Origin: DASXQK01 sp963724385 | GTDB taxonomy: Bacteria > Pseudomonadota > Alphaproteobacteria > Dongiales > Dongiaceae | Length of the DNA stretch: 64,000 nucleotides | Assembly (NCBI GenBank): GCA_963724385.1 | Contig: CAVRUJ010000002.1 | Coordinates: 930,001-994,000 of the forward strand | Reading direction: 5' to 3' | In this document: positions 19,092 through 28,604 of the stretch, in pieces | Position numbering within the stretch: the stretch's first letter is position 1 | Layout of the letters: each line of letters opens with the position of its first letter | The notes under the pieces: generated by a model | The model's input: only the letters and a program-made list of their open reading frames with translations | Database searches by the model: none | Told to the model about the DNA's origin: nothing | Position numbers and translations under genes: made by a program

Positions 19092-20291
19092 TTACGGCAT
19101 CCAAGGCACGGAATAGCTGACGAACTTCCCATCCTTGAACACGTTGTATGACATGCCCGGCACGATGAGATGTTTGATGGCCTCATCGCCTTCCTGCATC
19201 TTGTTGATATTAACGGTCGGAACGACACTGCCCTGCCAATTCTGGATCAACTCGAGGGAATCCAGGAGCCGATCGCGGGTGATGTTGTCGCGACCCATCC
19301 GCTTCAGGGCCTCAGTGAAAACCTGAGCGGATGCAAAACCCCAGAGATGGACCGCGTCCGGCGTTTCCTCCGGATAGTACTGGTGGAGGATTTGCTTGGC
19401 CTGCTGTATGGCCGAGGCCGGATCGTCCCAGTCACGGAAGATCGAAGTGAAATAGACGCCCTCGACCGCCTGGTCGCCGGCCAGTTCCGCCACCTTCGGG
19501 CTCTTACCGAAGAAAACGTTCACCACCGGCACGTTCCAGCTCAGCTTCGCCCGCTCGGTAAGGAACCTGGCGGAGAATTCCGGCGCGCAGGCGCAGATCA
19601 CGGCCTGGGCACCCGAATCCTTCATTTTCGCTACCTGAGAGCTCACGTCGACCTCGGTCGGATCGTAACCCTCGGCGTCGAGAACTTGAACGCCGTAGGT
19701 CGCACTCCCTTTCTTCACGCCCTCCATCTCGGTCTTGCCGGACTCGTCGTTCTGATAGAGAACTGCGACCGAGGGAGATTTGAAGATTTCGTGGACGAAA
19801 TGCACGAGCTCATTGCCTTCGAAATCGTACGGCGGATAGAGCGGGAAGACGTAGCGGCTCTTGATATAGACATTGTGACCCGCCCCGGTACCCGCACCGA
19901 CCAGCGGCACCTTCTGAGCCACGATGTAGTCAATTACCGCGGCTGTCGGCGCCGAACCCAATGGCGAAACGATGGCAAAGCAGTTGTCTTCCTCGATAAA
20001 GCGTTTCGTGATGGCAACTGTTTTGGCCGGCTGGTAGCTGTCATCGACCATCTTGAAATCGATCATTCGGCCGTTGACGCCGCCATTGGCATTGACGTAC
20101 TTGAACCACGCATCCGCACCCTTCCCCATTCGGAAATACGTGGACTCCGTGCCCGTCATAGGTTGGTACGCACAAACAAGGACACTGTTGTCGGTTACGC
20201 CCGGCCCGTTGTCCGCAAAGGAACTCGTCGCGGATATTGCAGCGATGCCTCCTAGCAGCACAGCCGCGACTACGCCAAATGTACGCTTCAT
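19092..20291 (-). CDS. ABC transporter substrate-binding protein, Liv type
   Basis: 399-residue type I periplasmic binding protein (branched-chain amino-acid/amide family). The ATG at 20291 follows GGAGAGGAGACGG and opens a Sec signal peptide (KRTFGVVAAVLLGGIAAI, cleavage near SSFADN). The mature protein has the usual two-lobe features (YQPMTGTESTYFRMGKGA; IVSPLGSAPTAAV; VAVLYQNDESGKTEMEGV). It is the last gene of a livHMGF-binding protein cassette and is closed by a strong terminator. The ligand is unknown; within a corrinoid C1 locus it is likely to bind the methylated substrate rather than leucine. Confidence 0.92.
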   Translation of the reverse strand: MKRTFGVVAAVLLGGIAAISATSSFADNGPGVTDNSVLVCAYQPMTGTESTYFRMGKGADAWFKYVNANGGVNGRMIDFKMVDDSYQPAKTVAITKRFIEEDNCFAIVSPLGSAPTAAVIDYIVAQKVPLVGAGTGAGHNVYIKSRYVFPLYPPYDFEGNELVHFVHEIFKSPSVAVLYQNDESGKTEMEGVKKGSATYGVQVLDAEGYDPTEVDVSSQVAKMKDSGAQAVICACAPEFSARFLTERAKLSWNVPVVNVFFGKSPKVAELAGDQAVEGVYFTSIFRDWDDPASAIQQAKQILHQYYPEETPDAVHLWGFASAQVFTEALKRMGRDNITRDRLLDSLELIQNWQGSVVPTVNINKMQEGDEAIKHLIVPGMSYNVFKDGKFVSYSVPWMP

Positions 20292-20555
20292 GACCGTCTC
20301 CTCTCCGCTGCATTTTGACAACACCCCACGCTTCGCCCGGCACGCTGCCGGTGCGCCTTGGTTATCCGGGGTTGCCGGCCGACAAACCGCCGCGCAGCTC
20401 GACGGTTAGCAGCCGAACGCAGGTCCGTCCCACTCAGGGTCGTCCCACGATTTGCTGGGCCGCACCCCGAAAGAGCCGATCAGTCGGCACTGCCGTTGCT
20501 CTTCCGCGAGTCTCTCGGCGCCATTTGCCCGGGGTCCCTTCTCGGCCGGCACCCC

Positions 20556-21275
20556 TCAGGCGTGTTGAACTCCCATGTAAGAATCGACAACTTCTCTATT
20601 CTGCCGAAGCTTGCCTGCCGGGCCGCCCAAGGCGACCCGGCCTAGCTGCAGCACATACCCAAAATCGGCGTTGCGCAGGGCCAGGTTGGCATTCTGTTCG
20701 ACCATCAGCATGGTCATCCGACGCTCCGACTGAATCCGCTTTAAAGCGCCGAAGATCTCGGAAACGATCCGTGGCGCTAGGCCCAGCGAGGGTTCGTCAA
20801 GCAACAGCAGAACGGGCCTTGCCATCAGAGCTCGGCCGACGGCGAGCATTTGCTGTTCTCCACCCGAGAGGAAACCTCCCAATTGGCGCCACCGCTCCCG
20901 GAGCTTGGGAAATAGAGCAACGATGCCCTCGATATCCGTTTCGACGGCAGACCGATCCGAACGCGTATACGCGCCGACTTTTAGATTCTCGGCGACGGTC
21001 AGGTCGGGAAAGATTCGACGCCCTTCCGGCACTTGTACAATTCCCCGGCGGACGATCTGCTCGGTGGTAAGATTCGAAAGCGACTGCCCACGAAACAGGA
21101 CATCGCCCCAACTCGACCGCACCAATCCCGAGATCACCTTGAGCGTCGTCGTCTTTCCTGCGCCGTTGGCTCCAAGCAGGGTGACGATGGATCCCTCGGG
21201 CACATCGATGGACAAACCTTGGAGGGCTCGCACCGCCCCGTAACCCGCATGCACATCTTTGAGTTCGAGCAGCAT
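20556..21275 (-). CDS. livF: ABC transporter ATP-binding protein LivF
   Basis: 239-residue ATPase of a branched-chain-type importer. Walker A GANGAGKTT near residue 35, signature LSGGEQQMLAVGRAL, Walker B LLLLDEPSLGL. It shares its start base with the stop of livG (1-nt overlap). A 264-bp gap separates its stop from the binding-protein start; this gap shows no gene. Confidence 0.95.
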   Translation of the reverse strand: MLLELKDVHAGYGAVRALQGLSIDVPEGSIVTLLGANGAGKTTTLKVISGLVRSSWGDVLFRGQSLSNLTTEQIVRRGIVQVPEGRRIFPDLTVAENLKVGAYTRSDRSAVETDIEGIVALFPKLRERWRQLGGFLSGGEQQMLAVGRALMARPVLLLLDEPSLGLAPRIVSEIFGALKRIQSERRMTMLMVEQNANLALRNADFGYVLQLGRVALGGPAGKLRQNREVVDSYMGVQHA

Positions 21276-22042
21276 CAGTCGCTGTCCTCACCGAGGTAAG
21301 CGCTGATGACATCGGGATTTCGTCGCACCCCCTCGGGCGTCCCCTCTGCCAGATTAGAGCCCACGTTCATCACGTAGATGTAGTCGCACAGGGTCATGAC
21401 CATGGACATGTCGTGCTCTACGAGCAAAAACGTGACACCTAAGTCGCGATTTATGCTGCGGATAAGCTCCCGCAGCTCCGCCGTTTCCTCGTCATTGCAG
21501 CCGGCGACCGGCTCATCCAGCAGAATGATTTCCGGTTCCGCCGCCAAGGCCCGAGCGATTTCCACGCGCTTGCGGTAGCCATAGGGCAATTCACGGACTG
21601 GACGGTCGAGCTCCCCGCCGAGATGCAGCCGGTCGGCGATAGCGGACGCCTGACTCACCAAGGAACGCTCGAACCGGCTGGCGGCCGGTAGCCGAAGCAT
21701 GTTGGCGAGCGCGCCAGGTACGCGGTGATGCGCGCCGATCAGAATGTTGGCGAGAGTCGTCTGATCGGAGAACAGGTTGATGTTCTGAAACGTGCGAGCA
21801 ATGCCGAGCTTTGCCATGTGGTGCGGCTTGAGCCCGCCGATCGACTTGTCTTTGTAGTAGATGTCGCCCGCATCGAACGACTGGAATCCACTGAGTACGT
21901 TGAATAGTGTCGTCTTGCCTGCGCCGTTAGGGCCAATCAGTCCGATGACCTTTCCGCGCGGAACTTCGAGGCTTACGCTGTTGCAAGCGATAAGGCCACC
22001 GAACCGCACCGTGACGTTCTGGCATCGCAGGTGGCCACTCAC
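21275..22042 (-). CDS. livG: ABC transporter ATP-binding protein LivG
   Basis: 255-residue ATPase with Walker A GPNGAGKTT, Walker B EIILLDEPVAGCN and the LivG-specific C-terminal tail (LAEGTPEGVRRNPDVISAYLG). The ABC signature is atypical: around the expected LSxGxQ the sequence reads RELPYGYRKRVEIARAL, the common LivG variant. It overlaps livM by 4 nt. Confidence 0.95.
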   Translation of the reverse strand: MSGHLRCQNVTVRFGGLIACNSVSLEVPRGKVIGLIGPNGAGKTTLFNVLSGFQSFDAGDIYYKDKSIGGLKPHHMAKLGIARTFQNINLFSDQTTLANILIGAHHRVPGALANMLRLPAASRFERSLVSQASAIADRLHLGGELDRPVRELPYGYRKRVEIARALAAEPEIILLDEPVAGCNDEETAELRELIRSINRDLGVTFLLVEHDMSMVMTLCDYIYVMNVGSNLAEGTPEGVRRNPDVISAYLGEDSD

Positions 22043-23160
22043 TGCAGACGCCCCCCTGTTTCACTGGCGGGCATCGCTGCCGGCCGTGATTGGGCTGCGC
22101 CCCGGATCCGGGCAAGTCTGTGTCGTCTCCAGCCGCGAATGGGACGTGCGAGAACGTCAGCGACCCCTGCAGGCGCAAGCAACAGAACAACGATCAGAAC
22201 CACGCCTTTGAGGATGAAGGCAAAATCCGCCATTTCCTCGAGAAAGAACGGAACCATGACGATAAAGGCGCCGCCGATGAACGGTCCCATGATCTGCCTG
22301 GAGCCGCCGATGACGGTGGCAACGAGGATATCGACGGAGTACCAAATGTTCCTGTAGTCCTCGGCCGAGACGTAGTTGGTCAAGTGGGCATTAAGGGCGC
22401 CGGCCATCCCTGTGATGCCAGCACTGATGGCAAACGCGATCGTCCTATAGAGAAGTCGATTGACGCCATAGCTCTCTGCTGCCTTCTCCGAATCCCGCAG
22501 CGCCATCAGGGCGCGCCCTACGGCAGAATGTATCAGGAGGAAGATGAACGCTGTGGTCGCGGCGAGAATCGCCAACGAAGTGAGGTAGAATCCGCGATCG
22601 CCGAGAACGATCCCGAAGACTTGGTTGACTGGCAGAAATATGCCTTCACGACCGTGGAAGATCGGAACGTTGTTGATGACCGCGCCAACGAAGAAGGCAA
22701 ATCCCAACGTACCAATCGCAAGAAAGGCGCCGGACAATCGGAGGAAGATGAAGCCAAGCAGAAAACCGATCAGGCCCGCGACCAGCGCGCTGAGTATCGC
22801 GCTTAGTGCAATGTCCATCATGACGTCGTGGCTGAACAGCGCTGCCGTGTAAGCACCGATCGCCAGAAACCCTCCATGGCCGACGGTCACTAGGCCCGTG
22901 TAACCCGTCAGAATGCTCACTCCCTGTGCCGCAATTATGAAAACAATGACCAGCGCCGCTTGCGAAGCGACCCAGGTACCCATGCCCGGCAGGAAGGGGA
23001 ATGCTGTGGCAACGGCAAACAACATCAGGATCCCAAATAGATCCTGCCTGGCGAACTGCTTCTTTTCCTCATTTTCCGCCTCCCGCCCGGAGGGACCAGG
23101 GCGCATGGTGCCTGGACTGGCCGGCATGGGAACAGCGCGCACCGCGGAAACCTGTTGCAT
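22039..23160 (-). CDS. livM: ABC transporter permease LivM
   Basis: 373-residue inner-membrane permease with about ten hydrophobic segments and the conserved cytoplasmic coupling region (ALMALRDSEKAAESYGVN). A hydrophilic N-terminal extension of about 35 residues precedes the first helix. The C-terminal tail is Arg/Ala rich. It overlaps livH by 1 nt and livG by 4 nt. Confidence 0.93.
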   Translation of the reverse strand: MQQVSAVRAVPMPASPGTMRPGPSGREAENEEKKQFARQDLFGILMLFAVATAFPFLPGMGTWVASQAALVIVFIIAAQGVSILTGYTGLVTVGHGGFLAIGAYTAALFSHDVMMDIALSAILSALVAGLIGFLLGFIFLRLSGAFLAIGTLGFAFFVGAVINNVPIFHGREGIFLPVNQVFGIVLGDRGFYLTSLAILAATTAFIFLLIHSAVGRALMALRDSEKAAESYGVNRLLYRTIAFAISAGITGMAGALNAHLTNYVSAEDYRNIWYSVDILVATVIGGSRQIMGPFIGGAFIVMVPFFLEEMADFAFILKGVVLIVVLLLAPAGVADVLARPIRGWRRHRLARIRGAAQSRPAAMPASETGGRLQ

Positions 23161-24053
23161 CAGACCATCCGCCGGTTCTGGATTCCGAATAGACCTTGAG
23201 GTCGTATGGCGAGTAGAACGACGATCATCGCGAACGCGGTCGCCGTCTTGTAGTCCGCGCCGAGATAACCGCCCGCCAGGTTCTCCGCCACCCCGATCAT
23301 CAGCGCGCCGATGATTGCGCCGGGTATCGAATAGAGTCCGCCAAAGACCGCCGCCACATAGCCCTTGATCAAAACTTCATCCATCATCTGGGGCGAGAGA
23401 TAGAGAATTGGCGCCGAGAGGATTCCAGCAAAGGCGGCAAGCAACCCTGCCATACCCCAGGTCAGGGTGACGAATCCGCGTACGGGGATTCCCATTAGTC
23501 GAGCGGTTTCGGGATCGTCCGTCATCGCTCGCATGGCGATCCCCTGCTTGGTGTGCTTGAAAAACAAATAGAGCGCAAAGGCGATGCCGACCGCCCAGCT
23601 CATGTTGATCAAGTGACCCTGGCTTATCACCGTGCCTAGCACATGGACAGGCGTGGGATTGAAGGTGGCAGGAAACGCCTTGGTGTCCCGACCCCAAACC
23701 CATCCCGCCACTCCGTGACAGATGTAAAACACACCTAGCGTCGCGGTCATAAGCGTGAGCCAGTCGGCCTTCTCCAACGGCCGCATGATCAAGCGCTCGA
23801 CCAGCACGGCGATCAGCACGCAACATGCACCGGCTACGGCGAGTGCGGCCAGGTAGTCGAAGTGGTATCGCTTGATCAGCACCATTCCGATGAAGGCGCC
23901 GATCATGGCAAAATCGCCTTGCGCCACGTTGATCGTCCGGGTGTTGCGAAACACCAGCACGACAGCCACGGCGGTCAATGCGTAGAGACTTCCTGCGGCT
24001 AGGCCGCTGATGATTTGCTGACTGAACAAGCCCCCATACTCGCTGCTTGCCAA
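23160..24053 (-). CDS. livH: ABC transporter permease LivH
   Basis: 297-residue permease of the Liv family with multiple membrane helices (GLAAGSLYALTAVAVVLVF at the start) and the coupling segment AMRAMTDDPETARLMGI. First gene of the importer cassette; 242 bp separate it from the upstream ferredoxin-type gene, and this gap shows no gene. Together with LivM, LivG, LivF and the binding protein it forms a complete importer. Confidence 0.93.
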   Translation of the reverse strand: MASSEYGGLFSQQIISGLAAGSLYALTAVAVVLVFRNTRTINVAQGDFAMIGAFIGMVLIKRYHFDYLAALAVAGACCVLIAVLVERLIMRPLEKADWLTLMTATLGVFYICHGVAGWVWGRDTKAFPATFNPTPVHVLGTVISQGHLINMSWAVGIAFALYLFFKHTKQGIAMRAMTDDPETARLMGIPVRGFVTLTWGMAGLLAAFAGILSAPILYLSPQMMDEVLIKGYVAAVFGGLYSIPGAIIGALMIGVAENLAGGYLGADYKTATAFAMIVVLLAIRPQGLFGIQNRRMV

Positions 24054-24295
24054 GAATGCCGATTGCTGTGCCGCTTGAGTGAAAGCCGCGCCCGGGCCGT
24101 CACGCCCGTTGTCTCAACGCGGCTTTGCGGATTGTCCTTTGGCGCTTCTTGGAATCTTCCTCCCAACCGTCGCTTTCATTGTTCGACGCCGACTGTCAAG
24201 GCGTCAATCGCAACTCGCCTCGTCCGCATTTGCGGATGCCCTCATGCGACGGTCGCATGCCCTCCAGGCCAACTGCTCCCCGCGCGGAGCTCATG

Positions 24296-24865
24296 CTACT
24301 CATCGCCGTCCGGTCCAAACTGCCGATGGGCGTCGATCATGAGGGCTGGCATGCCGCGCATGTCGGCACCGCCTAAACGTGTCGCCGCGTTCTCTCGTCC
24401 GATCCTGGCCAACTCCGTCATGGGGCCAGAGAGAATGGCACCGGTCGGGCAGATCTCTTCGCAGGCTCGCGGCATGCCGTGCGGCCGTTCCTTGCCCGGC
24501 GTCTGACAGAAGTTGCACTTCTCCATCTTCCCCGCAGTCGCGGACAGTTGCGGTGCATTGAATGGGCACGCCCAGGCACAAAAGCCGCAGCCGATGCACT
24601 TGTTCTGGTCAACAAGCACTATGCCGTCCTCGGCCCGCTTCGTGATTGCCCTGACCGGGCAAGCGCTCTGGCAAGGTGCGTCGCCGCAATGCATGCAGGC
24701 CATAGAGACGTTCATAGCCTTAACGTCGGGAAACGTGCCCGTCTCTATCTTGACCACCTCGCGCCAGCGCGGCCCAATTTCAACCTCGTTCCAGGTTTTG
24801 CACGCTATCTCACAAGCGTGACACTTCACGCAGCGCTTGTGATCGAAATAGAACCCGTGCTGCAT
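24296..24865 (-). CDS. Four-cluster ferredoxin subunit (DmsB/PhsB type)
   Basis: 189-residue electron-transfer subunit with sixteen Cys arranged for four [4Fe-4S] clusters: CVKCHACEIAC, CMHCGDAPCQSACP, CIGCGFCAWACP and a last set CNFCQ...CEEICP. The ATG at 24865 is preceded by GGGAGGGAAAC. There is no signal peptide. It lies 52 nt downstream of the molybdopterin subunit and should be its partner, relaying electrons to or from an unknown carrier. No membrane anchor of the DmsC/NrfD type is adjacent. Confidence 0.93.
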   Translation of the reverse strand: MQHGFYFDHKRCVKCHACEIACKTWNEVEIGPRWREVVKIETGTFPDVKAMNVSMACMHCGDAPCQSACPVRAITKRAEDGIVLVDQNKCIGCGFCAWACPFNAPQLSATAGKMEKCNFCQTPGKERPHGMPRACEEICPTGAILSGPMTELARIGRENAATRLGGADMRGMPALMIDAHRQFGPDGDE

Positions 24866-24917
24866 GAGTTTCCCTCCCGCGAACCTGTCATCGCCGCAAA
24901 TCAACCCGCCAGGAAAT

Positions 24918-27032
24918 TCAGCTGGCGGGAGCCGGTCGGACCCGAACCTTGCACTCGTTGTAGCAGTTGGCCCCCGTGATCGGGCTGGTATGTGTCTCCA
25001 TCAGATTGTTGGAATGCGCGCCATGGCCCTTGGCATTGGAACCCATCGCCCAATGGCCAAAGCCATGTCCGTGGCGCACAGAAATGCAGCCGGGAACGAG
25101 GCCTTCAACAACCTTGGCCTTGATCACGATCTTGTCCTTCGGCAACTCCACAATCACGGGTTCGCCATCGCTGATCCCATATTTCGCCGCGTCGCTGCTG
25201 TTGATCTCGACCCAGTTCTCCCCGCAGACCTCCATGAGATATGGATTGTTCTGAGTCACGATGTTGCAGTGCATGCTGAGCTTCGAGTGGGTCAGCTGCA
25301 GGGGGTATTCGCGGTCGGGGATTACGCTGCGCTCGGTATAGACCGGGTATGCGCTCAGGCCCGCGTCGGCATATGCCTTGGAATAGATCTCGATCTTGCC
25401 CGACGGGGTCGGCAGGCCCTTGGGCACGCGGTCATACTTGACCTCGCCGGCCCAGAAACCCTTGCGCTTCAACTCGTCCAGCGTTATCGGCCCTCCCGCC
25501 AGCATGCGCTCGCCCCAGTCTTCCCAGCGTTCGTAGTCAAAATACTGGCCCCAACCCATCTTGCGAGCGATGCCTTGGGCGATCTCGTAAGGCGGCTTGG
25601 CTTCGCCCACCGGGGACACGACCGGCTGACACAGAATGATCTCCGGCCCAAGCCACATGCCTTGACGAATCTCCGCCTGCTCATGAAACGAGGTCTCCGG
25701 CAGGACGATGTCGCACTCGAGCGCCGTCTCGCTAAGGTAAATCTCGAGCGCCACTCCCAACTCGAGATGGCGCATCATTTCGATGACGCGGTCCCTATTG
25801 GGATCGCTCATGACAGGATTGGTCGATTGGACGAACAGACCCTTTACGGGATACGGCTCGCCCTTCAATACTGCATCCGGGAGCCGCGAATTCGGCAGAT
25901 CGGGAGCAAGCGGATAACCCATGGCAAGGTGCAGGGGCGGCTTGCCTGGCTTGCCTTTCGCCTCTTCCGGTATCACGACCGGGGCGCCGATCGGTGCCCA
26001 ATCCTTGAGGTGCAGATTCCCCGGCTTGTCGACCTGCCCCGTGAGCACGTTCAGCAGGAAGCAAGCACGCCCCGCATCGGCGCCATTCGTGTAGTAGCCC
26101 GACCCCTTGAAAATCGCCGACATCGCAGGCTTGGACTTAGCGAACTCCCGCGCCAGTCGCACGATCCGGTCCGCGGCGATGCCTGTGATATTCGATGCCC
26201 AAGCGGGACTGTAGTCCTTCGAGCGCAAGTGCTCCGCGAAACCCTGGAATCCCTCGCAACAGGCGTTCACAAACGATTCGTCGTGCAAACGCTCGTCGAT
26301 GATCACGCGGCACATCGCCAACGCCATCGCACCGTCTGTGCCCGGACGGATAGGCACCCACTCGTCTGCCTTCTGTGCAGTCTCTGTGAAGGAAGGGTCA
26401 ACTACGACGAGACGGCAGCCCTTGGCCTTGGCATCCATGAGAGCCCGACTCTCCCAGAGGCCCTGATTGGCCCCAAGCATGTTCATCCCCCAGAGCATCA
26501 CGTAGCGGGAATTGGCGAAGTCATGCATGGGAAAGACATGCCCGAACAGCGTCAGACAGGCAGACCGCCGATCCTGCTCGCAGCCCGACGTATGGGTATA
26601 GTTGTTGGGCGATCCGTAGAGATCGCCTAACAAATGCCGATAGAACACGGTGTTGGGGTCATGGTGACAAGTGAAAACAACGGCTTCCGGGCCCCACTTC
26701 CCGGCAATGAACTTAAGTTTGTCGGCTACGTAATTGAAGGCATCATCCCAGGAAACGCGCTTGAAATCGGGATCCTTGCCTTTCGCGTTGCTCCGGAGCA
26801 TCGGGTACTTGAGGCGGTCGGGATCCCGGCTCACATACCAGCTGGCCATGCCCTTGGCACAGCGCGAACCGATATTGTTCGGTGACTCCGGATTCCCCTT
26901 CTGATAGACGATCTTGTCGTCGCGAACGAAGACTTCAGTCGGGCATTGCCAAGGGCAGGTGTAACAGAAGCTCTTGACGATCTTCGCGCCCTTGATCGCC
27001 GCCAGTTGGGAGCCCAAGTCCTTTGATGACAT
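24918..27032 (-). CDS. Molybdopterin oxidoreductase catalytic subunit (CISM type)
   Basis: 704-residue bis-MGD enzyme of the DMSO-reductase superfamily. An N-terminal [4Fe-4S] motif C23-x2-C26-x3-C30 with C58 is present. The region HTSGCEQDRR places a Cys where the Mo ligand is expected, as in the thiosulfate/polysulfide and arsenate reductase branch rather than DmsA (Ser). It lacks a Tat signal, so both subunits are probably cytoplasmic, unlike most of that branch. The reaction cannot be assigned. Its location inside a methyl-transfer locus next to arsenic genes leaves formate-, thiol- or oxoanion-type redox chemistry open. Confidence 0.88.
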   Translation of the reverse strand: MSSKDLGSQLAAIKGAKIVKSFCYTCPWQCPTEVFVRDDKIVYQKGNPESPNNIGSRCAKGMASWYVSRDPDRLKYPMLRSNAKGKDPDFKRVSWDDAFNYVADKLKFIAGKWGPEAVVFTCHHDPNTVFYRHLLGDLYGSPNNYTHTSGCEQDRRSACLTLFGHVFPMHDFANSRYVMLWGMNMLGANQGLWESRALMDAKAKGCRLVVVDPSFTETAQKADEWVPIRPGTDGAMALAMCRVIIDERLHDESFVNACCEGFQGFAEHLRSKDYSPAWASNITGIAADRIVRLAREFAKSKPAMSAIFKGSGYYTNGADAGRACFLLNVLTGQVDKPGNLHLKDWAPIGAPVVIPEEAKGKPGKPPLHLAMGYPLAPDLPNSRLPDAVLKGEPYPVKGLFVQSTNPVMSDPNRDRVIEMMRHLELGVALEIYLSETALECDIVLPETSFHEQAEIRQGMWLGPEIILCQPVVSPVGEAKPPYEIAQGIARKMGWGQYFDYERWEDWGERMLAGGPITLDELKRKGFWAGEVKYDRVPKGLPTPSGKIEIYSKAYADAGLSAYPVYTERSVIPDREYPLQLTHSKLSMHCNIVTQNNPYLMEVCGENWVEINSSDAAKYGISDGEPVIVELPKDKIVIKAKVVEGLVPGCISVRHGHGFGHWAMGSNAKGHGAHSNNLMETHTSPITGANCYNECKVRVRPAPAS

Positions 27033-27435
27033 CGCCTAACGCTCCCAATTCCAAGCTGAGCCCGGTTCGGTTCCGGTCCGCTCCAGCATCTGCTTCAGCT
27101 GATCGTCGCAGGGCAGCCTATTTGCTTCGATGCCGAGCCCTCATAAGTTCTGGGTAGCAATGGTTAAGGGTCTCTACTCACCCCACAAATCTGTCAATAT
27201 GCATACAGCGCATAGGGATATTGCCCCAGTGGATCGGGATAGGGTTTTGGGCAAGCGCCGGGAGGCCGCGCTTGAGGCGTTTCTTGTTTGCGCATGCTCA
27301 GATTTTGCCCCTATCGCCTTGGTCCTGGAACCAGCCAGGACTCGGGCAGCCTGCCTGACGCCGCTCCGTGTGACTTCCGCTGGATCCCGCCTGCCCAGTC
27401 CACAAGCCACGCCCCATCGGCCAACTTGACGACTA
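27033..27435. promoter_or_regulatory. Intergenic regulatory region before Mo enzyme
   Basis: No gene over 403 bp. On the minus strand a TTGACA hexamer (27192-27197) lies beside the palindrome TATGCATA within TATGCGCTGTATGCATA. A GntR/FCD-type operator is possible because such a regulator is encoded 1.5 kb upstream. A good -10 match at proper spacing was not found, so the promoter call is tentative. Confidence 0.35.
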
Positions 27436-28362
27436 TTAGACCCCCACCGAGAACCCGTTCCCCTGCGGTGAGAGCGAAAATCTCCCTTCAACGGTGGCCT
27501 GCATCCAGCGTGCGCTCTTTTCCAATCCCCCCAGCGGATAGATATGGCAGCCGACGATGCCGCACCGAGAATCGTTCAATCGGTAAGCCGCCAAGTCGGC
27601 CAGAAGCCTGTCGGGTGCCGTAAGGGTGAGAAGCTTCGTTACGTTGCGAGCCTGACGGGTGAGAAAATTCATCGACGGCCCGATCCCGCACATGCGGGCA
27701 TAGTTGAGCAACGTTTTCACACTCGCCAAACCTGGAATCCCGATGCGGATTGGCAGTCGGTTTCCCTCCGCTTGAATCATCCTGTCCCATGCGATGACAG
27801 GTGCGGCTTCGAAGCAAAACTGCGTAACGATGTACAGATCCGCCCCCGTGCGCCGGGCAAAGGCATTTTTCCATGCCAGGGCTGCGGCCACATCTTCCCT
27901 TCTTATGTCGGGGCTACCTTCCGGGTGGCCGGCGACACCAATCCGCTGAAAACCATGCCGATCGAGCAAGCCGGTCTCCAAAACCTGCATTGAATTATCG
28001 AAAACACCCACGGGCTTACTGATCGCGCCACCGATTAGCAGCGCTTCCGTGACACCAGCCTCGCCGCTCAACTGGGAAAGGCCTTCCTCCAGAAACCGAA
28101 CGCTCGGGATGCTGCGTGCGGCAAGATGGGGGACCGGGTTAAAGCCTTCATTTCGTAGCCGCCGCGCAGTCGCCACGGTGCCGCTGAAATCCGATCCCGG
28201 AAGAAAGGTAATGAACACGCTGGTGCCGGGCCGAAGATGGTCGCGGAAGCTAGCAATCTTGGTGGCACCTACAGGGGTCGTTTCGGTGGAGAACTTCTCC
28301 AAAAGGGAAATTATTGCCAGTCGATAATCATCGTCCAAAGTCAAAGCTGGGGCGACCGCCAT
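27436..28362 (-). CDS. Methylenetetrahydrofolate reductase-like protein (MetF family)
   Basis: 308-residue TIM-barrel protein related to MetF. Matching segments include FITFLPGSDFSGTVATARRL, the folate/flavin region NPVPHLAARSI, and DLYIVTQFCFEA, which contains the barrel QFCF motif. In methyltransferase pathways MetF-like enzymes run in the oxidative direction, converting CH3-H4F to CH2=H4F. It lies within the corrinoid locus, with 242 bp of gene-free sequence upstream that may hold its own promoter. It diverges from housekeeping MetF, consistent with a catabolic paralogue such as MetF2 in methyl-halide users. Confidence 0.85.
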   Translation of the reverse strand: MAVAPALTLDDDYRLAIISLLEKFSTETTPVGATKIASFRDHLRPGTSVFITFLPGSDFSGTVATARRLRNEGFNPVPHLAARSIPSVRFLEEGLSQLSGEAGVTEALLIGGAISKPVGVFDNSMQVLETGLLDRHGFQRIGVAGHPEGSPDIRREDVAAALAWKNAFARRTGADLYIVTQFCFEAAPVIAWDRMIQAEGNRLPIRIGIPGLASVKTLLNYARMCGIGPSMNFLTRQARNVTKLLTLTAPDRLLADLAAYRLNDSRCGIVGCHIYPLGGLEKSARWMQATVEGRFSLSPQGNGFSVGV

Positions 28363-28604
28363 GTATCTTCCTTCCCTTTATCTTCGGAACTCGGAAAAGC
28401 GGTCGGATGATACAAGGGGCAAACGCAGCAGACGAGGCTTCACCCCATGCAGCACAGTGATGCGCCGTACCGCGCACAGCATGACCTGGGCACGGTCAAC
28501 CAAAGATGATAGGAGGGGCTTGGGTGGCCACCGCCGAGTCCAATCGAGGGCGCAGCCTCGCAGTTGAGTTTTGCCGCGGCTCGGTTTACTTGTCGGGATA
28601 GCGT

